Assembly (NCBI RefSeq): GCF_011761265.1 | Contig: NZ_JAAOZB010000002.1 | Span: 62,001-126,000 of the forward strand | DNA: 64,000 nt | Source: Microbacterium halimionae | Lineage (GTDB): Bacteria > Actinomycetota > Actinomycetes > Actinomycetales > Microbacteriaceae | Reading direction: 5' to 3' | Shown here: piece by piece, positions 59,189 to 64,000 of the stretch | Layout: each line of letters opens with the position of its first letter | How positions within the stretch are numbered: the first letter of the stretch is position 1 | Made by a program: the position numbers and the translations under genes | Notes under the pieces: generated by a model | The model's input: the letters and a program-made list of their open reading frames with translations, nothing else | Databases searched by the model: none | Told to the model about the DNA's origin: nothing

Positions 59189-62095
59189 GTGAGTTCAACC
59201 ACGGCTAAGAGGCCGATGTCGAACAAGAAGTTTCTCGCGATCTGGATCCCGGTTGTGGCAGTAGTGGCGATCATCGCCATCGGAGCCAACGTCGCGATCG
59301 GGATGTTCCGAGGAGCTATCGAGTCCTACATGGGCACCGGTACGTACGAGATCACGAACACCGCGGAGGGTTCAGATCTCGACACCGAGTACTACTCAGG
59401 CGACTACGCGACCGTTGACGAGGCAAAGGCCGCATCGACGAAGGTTGTCGAAGACATCGCAGATGAAGGCATGACGCTGCTGAAGAACACCGGCGCGCTG
59501 CCGTTGGCTGAGGGTAATGTCACTCTCCTCGGTCGCGGTGCAGCAGACCCCATCTACGGCGGTTCGGGTTCCGGCGGTGCTGACACGCGCACGGCAGTGG
59601 ATATTCGCGCTGGCATCGAGAACGCCGGATTCACCGTCAACGACACGGTCTATAGCGAGCTTTCGGCCTTCGCCGAAGACAATGCTGCCGCAGACGGTGG
59701 CCGCACAAACATCGTCATGGACAAGCCAGACGAGTCCAACTACAACATCGGTGAAATGCCGGTTGCCGACTACACGCAGGACGCCATCGACAGCTTCGCT
59801 GACTACAACGAAGCGGCGATTGTTGTGATCGGCCGTGGCGGTGGCGAAGGTGGCGACCTCGCGACCAACATCGAAGAGTGGGACACGAACGCGGAGGCTG
59901 GACAGCACCAGCTCGAGTTGAACAAAGATGAAAAAGACCTCATCGCGCTCGCCGAAGGCAACTTCGATACCGTGATCGTCGTCATCAATGCATCGACATC
60001 GTTCGAACTCGGTGGACTGCAGGACGATCCCGAGATCAACGGAATCATCATGGCCGGTTCACCAGGTGTCTCGGGCTTCAACGCCCTCGGTCGCGTGCTC
60101 AGCGGCGCTGTGAATCCCTCCGGACACACGGTCGACATTTTCTCGCGTGATTTCACAGCGGACCCGACGTTCCAAAACTTTGGTGACTACGCCTACACGA
60201 ACGTTGAGGACGGCTACTTTGTCGACTACAACGAGGGCATCTACTCGGGCTACCGTTACTACGAAACAGCTGCTGTTGAAGGTTTCATCGACTACGACCA
60301 GGCGGTCGTCTACCCGTTCGGGTACGGACTCAGCTACACCGACTTCAGCTGGGCTGTGAGCGACGAGCAGCTGGGCGACGTTGATGGCGACATTTCCGTC
60401 GATGTCGATGTCACGAACATTGGTGATGTGGCCGGTCGCGATGTCGTGCAGCTGTACTACACGGCGCCCTACACGCCTGGTGGCATCGAGAAGTCTTCGG
60501 TCGTTCTCGGTGACTTCGCAAAGACGAGCTTGCTTGAGCCCGGAGCGACGGAGACTGTCACACTGACAATCCCGGTGGAAGACATGGCGTCTTACGACAT
60601 GTCGGGCACCGGCTCGTACGTTCTCGACGCAGGAACCTATGAACTCAAGGTTCAGACCGATTCGCACAACCTCGCCGACGGTATCGACCCGATTTCGTAC
60701 ACGGTTGATAGCACCGTCACGTACACGGACGGACGCCAGAGCGACGCCGCGCCCGCGACAAACCAGTTCGCCGACGTGACCGAGCCGTATGTCGATGGTT
60801 CGCTCACTGCGTTCTCGCGCGCCGACTTCGCAGGTACATTCCCGACGGCTCCGTCTGCTGAGAACTACGTGGCAAGTGATGCGACAGTCGCAGCATTCGC
60901 TCCGTATGACGCTGCTGCTGCCGCCGCCGAGAATGAAGACGCTGTGGCGCCAACATGGAACGCCGAGGGTGATGCTTCGCTCGTTAACATGCGCGGATTG
61001 AGTTGGGATGACCCGGCATGGGACGCTCTGCTCGATCAGCTGGACATCGACGAGACCGTGGCGCTTCTGACATCTGGTGCATACAACACGGCCGGACTTC
61101 CGGAAATCGGAAAGATTCGCACGAACGACATCGACGGTCCCGCCGGTTTTAGCTCGTTCATCAACCCGGACCTGTGGACCGGAACCGCGTTTCCCTCCGA
61201 GTACCTCATCGGTCAGTCCTGGAGCACTCAGCTCGCTTCAGACATGGGCGTCGCTATCGGAAACGAAGCGATGGCTATGGGCATCAACGGATGGTACGGC
61301 CCCGCAGTAAACCTGCACCGTTCCCCGTTCGCTGGGCGTAACTTCGAGTACTACTCCGAGGACCCGACGCTGTCGGGGCGCCTCGCGACGTATGCAATCG
61401 ATGGCGCGCTCACCAAGGGCGTCTACTCGTTCACGAAACACTTCGCGATGAACGACCAGGAGACCAACCGAGTAAACGGCAACGGTCTTGCTACCTGGGC
61501 TACTGAGCAGACGATTCGCGAGCTCTACCTGACGCCTTTCGAGATGGTTGTCAAAGACGTGTCCGGAGAGCTTCCGTTCTACGACGAGAACGGTGAGCTG
61601 ACGTCAACCGAAATTGGTTCGACGGCCGTCATGAGCTCGTTCAACCGCATCGGTGCAACCTGGGCTGGTGGCTCACCGGCTCTCATGCACAATGTGCTGC
61701 GGGAAGAGTGGGGATTCACCGGAATGGCGATCACCGACTTCAACCTGTACCCGTACATGTACCCCGATGAGGCGTGGGCGGCGCGTGGCACCGACCACAT
61801 GCTCACCTTCGAAGGCATGAAGACGATTGAAGACACGGAGAGCGCGTTCGCCCAGGAGAACCTGCGGTACGCGATCCACAACGTGCTGTACACCGTCGCG
61901 AATTCAAATGCGGTCAACGGCATGGCACCGGGTGCGACTCTGACGTATCAGGCTGCGGCGTGGGAGGTCGGCGTGATCGCTGGCACCGTGCTGCTCGGCA
62001 TCCTGATCGCCGGCGCCATCGTCTGGATCATCATCCGGGTTCGTCGTCACCGCGGTCTCGCATCCGTCGTGACTGAAGAGCCAGCCGCGAGCTGA
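59189..62095 (+). CDS. Membrane-tethered GH3 glycosidase with permuted domain order
   Basis: 968-residue enzyme. A transmembrane helix at about 15-35 and another at about 925-952 with a basic tail anchor both ends, placing the middle outside the cell. The GH3 alpha/beta sandwich (about 85-370: G-M-T-L-L-K-N, G-G-S-G-S-G-G, G-R-G-G-G-E-G-G-D) and a fibronectin-III-like domain (about 385-500) come first; the TIM barrel (about 610-920) comes last with K-H-F-A-M-N-D-Q-E and candidate nucleophile D850 in I-T-D-F-N. Normal GH3 enzymes have the barrel first, so this is a circularly permuted form. AGAGGAG precedes GTG 59189. Substrate unknown. Confidence 0.88.
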   Translation: MSSTTAKRPMSNKKFLAIWIPVVAVVAIIAIGANVAIGMFRGAIESYMGTGTYEITNTAEGSDLDTEYYSGDYATVDEAKAASTKVVEDIADEGMTLLKNTGALPLAEGNVTLLGRGAADPIYGGSGSGGADTRTAVDIRAGIENAGFTVNDTVYSELSAFAEDNAAADGGRTNIVMDKPDESNYNIGEMPVADYTQDAIDSFADYNEAAIVVIGRGGGEGGDLATNIEEWDTNAEAGQHQLELNKDEKDLIALAEGNFDTVIVVINASTSFELGGLQDDPEINGIIMAGSPGVSGFNALGRVLSGAVNPSGHTVDIFSRDFTADPTFQNFGDYAYTNVEDGYFVDYNEGIYSGYRYYETAAVEGFIDYDQAVVYPFGYGLSYTDFSWAVSDEQLGDVDGDISVDVDVTNIGDVAGRDVVQLYYTAPYTPGGIEKSSVVLGDFAKTSLLEPGATETVTLTIPVEDMASYDMSGTGSYVLDAGTYELKVQTDSHNLADGIDPISYTVDSTVTYTDGRQSDAAPATNQFADVTEPYVDGSLTAFSRADFAGTFPTAPSAENYVASDATVAAFAPYDAAAAAAENEDAVAPTWNAEGDASLVNMRGLSWDDPAWDALLDQLDIDETVALLTSGAYNTAGLPEIGKIRTNDIDGPAGFSSFINPDLWTGTAFPSEYLIGQSWSTQLASDMGVAIGNEAMAMGINGWYGPAVNLHRSPFAGRNFEYYSEDPTLSGRLATYAIDGALTKGVYSFTKHFAMNDQETNRVNGNGLATWATEQTIRELYLTPFEMVVKDVSGELPFYDENGELTSTEIGSTAVMSSFNRIGATWAGGSPALMHNVLREEWGFTGMAITDFNLYPYMYPDEAWAARGTDHMLTFEGMKTIEDTESAFAQENLRYAIHNVLYTVANSNAVNGMAPGATLTYQAAAWEVGVIAGTVLLGILIAGAIVWIIIRVRRHRGLASVVTEEPAAS

Positions 62096-62120
62096 TCGCC
62101 CGGCTGAAACAACACTGATC

Positions 62121-62150
62121 GCGGGGCCGGGGGGAGACTCCCGGCCCCGC
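62121..62150. other. Strong hairpin between the two GH3 genes
   Basis: GCGGGGCCGGG (62121-62131) pairs perfectly with CCCGGCCCCGC (62140-62150). No T-run follows, so it may be an mRNA-stabilising or partial-termination structure in a two-gene transcript. Confidence 0.7.
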
Positions 62151-62167
62151 ATAGAAAGACACACACC

Positions 62168-64000
62168 GTGAATAACATCTCTGACTCCTCCGAAGCTGTC
62201 GCGTCCCTCAGCTTGATCGAGAAAGCCGCACTCTTGAGCGGTGAGAATATCTGGCAGACGCGAGCGATTCCGCGGATCGGGCTGCCGTCGGTATGGATGT
62301 CGGATGGGCCCCACGGTGTGCGAAAGCAGGTCGGTTCAGCGGATCATCTCGGCCTCAACGACTCTGAGCCCGCGACCTGTTTTCCGACGGCCGCCGCTGT
62401 CGCCAACAGCTGGGACGAGGAGCTATCCGAAGAAATCGGTGCGGCCCTCGGACGTGAAGCTTCGGCACAGGGCGTGCATGTTTTGCTGGGGCCCGGCCTC
62501 AACATCAAGCGCAATCCACTCGGCGGACGCAGCTTTGAGTACTTCTCTGAGGACCCGGAGCTTGCGGGACGCCTAGCGGCAGCGTACGTCCGCGGCATCC
62601 AATCGGAGGGCGTTGCTGCCACTCCCAAACACTTCGCGGTGAACAGCCAAGAGCTTCGCCGTATGGTCAGCGATTCGGTCGTTGACGAGCGGACGCTCCG
62701 GGAGCTGTACCTGACAGCGTTCGAGATCGTCGTCACGGGCGCAAACCCGTGGGCAATCATGAGTTCTTACAACCTCGTCAATGGTGCGTACGCGCACGAA
62801 AACACTCACCTGCTTGACGAAGTTCTGCGCCAAGAGTGGGGCTTCGATGGCGCCGTCATTTCGGATTGGGGTGGCGGAAACGATGCCGTTCGCGCGGTTC
62901 ACGCTGGTGGCACGATCGAGATGCCATCACCTGGCTTCGACTCGGCTCGCGCGATTGCGGATGCCGTGCGCTCGGGCACGCTCTCCGAAGCTGACCTCGA
63001 CGCACGCGTGCGTGAGGTCATCGACCTCGTGCGGCGCGTGACAGCTCGCGAAGCACCCGCAACCTTCGACGCTGAGGCGCATCACGCGCTCGCTCGGCGC
63101 GCTGCAGCAGAGTCTGCTGTGCTGCTGAAGAACGAAAAAGCGCTCCTGCCCCTCGAAGCAGGCACACGCGTCGCGCTTATCGGCGATTTTGCGCAGACGC
63201 CGCGTTACCAGGGCGCTGGCTCATCGAACGTCAACGCGACTCGCGTGACGAATCTCCGCACTGCAATCGCGTCCACCGATCTCGTACTCACTGACTTTGC
63301 TCAGGGCTTCCGTCGCGATGGAAAGGCTGACCCCGCGCTCGTTCGTGAGGCGATTGCTGTCGCAACGAAAGCCGACGTCGTTGTGCTGTCGCTGGGACTG
63401 CCCGAAATCGCCGAGTCAGAAGGTATTGACCGCGACACTCTCGAGTTGCCTGACGATCAGGTGGCGCTTCTAGCGGCAGTCGCCGCGGCGAACCCTCGCA
63501 CCGTTGTCGTGCTCAGCGCCGGTGGCGTGGTCGAAGTGCCATGGGCGCACCAGGCTCAAGCGCTCGTGCATGGCTATCTCGGTGGGCAGGGTGGCGCCGA
63601 AGGCATGCTCGATCTGCTCACTGGGGTCGTAAATCCGGGCGGAAGACTCGCGGAATCGTATCCACACAAGCTTTTGGATGCCCCGGCTGCAGGCTCCTTT
63701 CCGAGCGTTCTTCGCACCGCGGAGTACCGTGAGGGACTCTACGTGGGCTACCGCTACTACGAGTCGGTTGCGGCATCCGTCGCTTTCCCCTTCGGGTTCG
63801 GCCTCAGCTACACGACGTTCGCTTATGAGAACCTCACGATCGATGGCGGCTCTGCGTCTTTCACGGTTACTAACACCGGCGAGAGCGCAGGCAGCGACGT
63901 GGCTCAGCTGTACGTCGCTCGCGTGAGCGAGAGTCCGCTGTACCGTCCGCGGCGTGAGCTCAAGGGTTTTGCCAAAGTGAGACTCGAGCCGGGCCAGTCG
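62168..64000 (+). CDS. GH3 beta-glucosidase (3' truncated by window edge)
   Basis: GTG 62168 opens a frame that is still open after 611 codons at the window end. Conventional GH3 order: barrel first, with I-P-R-I-G-L-P-S-V-W-M-S-D-G-P-H-G-V, L-L-G-P-G-L-N-I-K-R-N, K154-H155, and nucleophile D233 in I-S-D-W-G. Then the alpha/beta sandwich (L-L-K-N-E and S-L-G-L-P-E-I-A-E-S-E-G) and the start of the fibronectin-III-like part. No signal peptide or membrane helix, so it is probably cytosolic and complements the membrane-tethered enzyme before it. About 150-200 residues are missing. Confidence 0.9.
   Translation, partial: MNNISDSSEAVASLSLIEKAALLSGENIWQTRAIPRIGLPSVWMSDGPHGVRKQVGSADHLGLNDSEPATCFPTAAAVANSWDEELSEEIGAALGREASAQGVHVLLGPGLNIKRNPLGGRSFEYFSEDPELAGRLAAAYVRGIQSEGVAATPKHFAVNSQELRRMVSDSVVDERTLRELYLTAFEIVVTGANPWAIMSSYNLVNGAYAHENTHLLDEVLRQEWGFDGAVISDWGGGNDAVRAVHAGGTIEMPSPGFDSARAIADAVRSGTLSEADLDARVREVIDLVRRVTAREAPATFDAEAHHALARRAAAESAVLLKNEKALLPLEAGTRVALIGDFAQTPRYQGAGSSNVNATRVTNLRTAIASTDLVLTDFAQGFRRDGKADPALVREAIAVATKADVVVLSLGLPEIAESEGIDRDTLELPDDQVALLAAVAAANPRTVVVLSAGGVVEVPWAHQAQALVHGYLGGQGGAEGMLDLLTGVVNPGGRLAESYPHKLLDAPAAGSFPSVLRTAEYREGLYVGYRYYESVAASVAFPFGFGLSYTTFAYENLTIDGGSASFTVTNTGESAGSDVAQLYVARVSESPLYRPRRELKGFAKVRLEPGQS

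Overview
The window looks like chromosomal DNA from a high-G+C Gram-positive actinobacterium, most likely a member of the Microbacteriaceae. This is inferred from the GC-rich third codon positions, the many GTG starts, the cydABDC gene order, actinobacterial families such as DUF6457, and very tight gene packing with frequent ATGA/GTGA overlaps. I see no rRNA, tRNA, CRISPR array, transposase or phage gene. Both edges cut a gene: a Bcr/CflA-type exporter on the left and a GH3 glycosidase on the right. No gap without a gene exceeds about 240 bases.

Region by region. Positions 1-9100 hold transporters, a PAP2 phosphatase, a molybdopterin oxidoreductase of the FdhF/YdeP type, an SDR/DUF2867 protein and small enzymes. 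Positions 9150-17431 form a molybdenum island: mogA-moaE-unknown on the + strand; moeB-moeA-moaC-mobA-DUF6457-moaD on the - strand; and, divergent from moeB, a HTH-Mop molybdate sensor followed by modABC. Together with moaA (26236) and fdhD (27355) this supplies molybdate uptake, essentially the whole cofactor pathway and the sulfur-transfer chaperone for the oxidoreductase at 3250, the only obvious molybdoenzyme here. Positions 19886-26071 are cydABDC (bd oxidase and its ABC assembly factor), divergent from moaA.

Positions 28258-34500 carry gnd, a cysteine-rich winged-helix regulator, a ClC channel, a diacylglycerol-kinase-like protein and an EamA permease. Positions 33198-41130 are a carbohydrate locus (cellulase-like hydrolase, large DUF5107/TPR protein, divergent AraC regulator, GH35 galactosidase). 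Positions 41209-51543 mix a ChrB-headed four-gene operon, a fused reductase-methyltransferase with a divergent XRE-cupin regulator, an Ntn hydrolase, a proline-rich membrane protein and a two-component system. Positions 51737-64000 hold a serine-hydrolase lipoprotein, a GH2 galactosidase, a VIT1-like protein, a DoxX-like protein and two GH3 glycosidases, the first circularly permuted and membrane-tethered.

The most unusual signals are: (1) one inverted-repeat element inserted in frame, in opposite orientations, into the linkers of the adjacent cydC and cydD genes; (2) the same 15-bp FadR-like palindrome before both cydA/moaA and doxX, the second copy overlapping a tiny ORF with an ideal ribosome-binding site; (3) a recurring layout in which a TANNNT-like -10 box lies exactly 6-7 nt before the start codon, implying many leaderless mRNAs; (4) the reductase-methyltransferase fusion with a degenerate nucleotide-binding motif; and (5) an uncharacterised 103-residue protein inside the molybdenum-cofactor operon.
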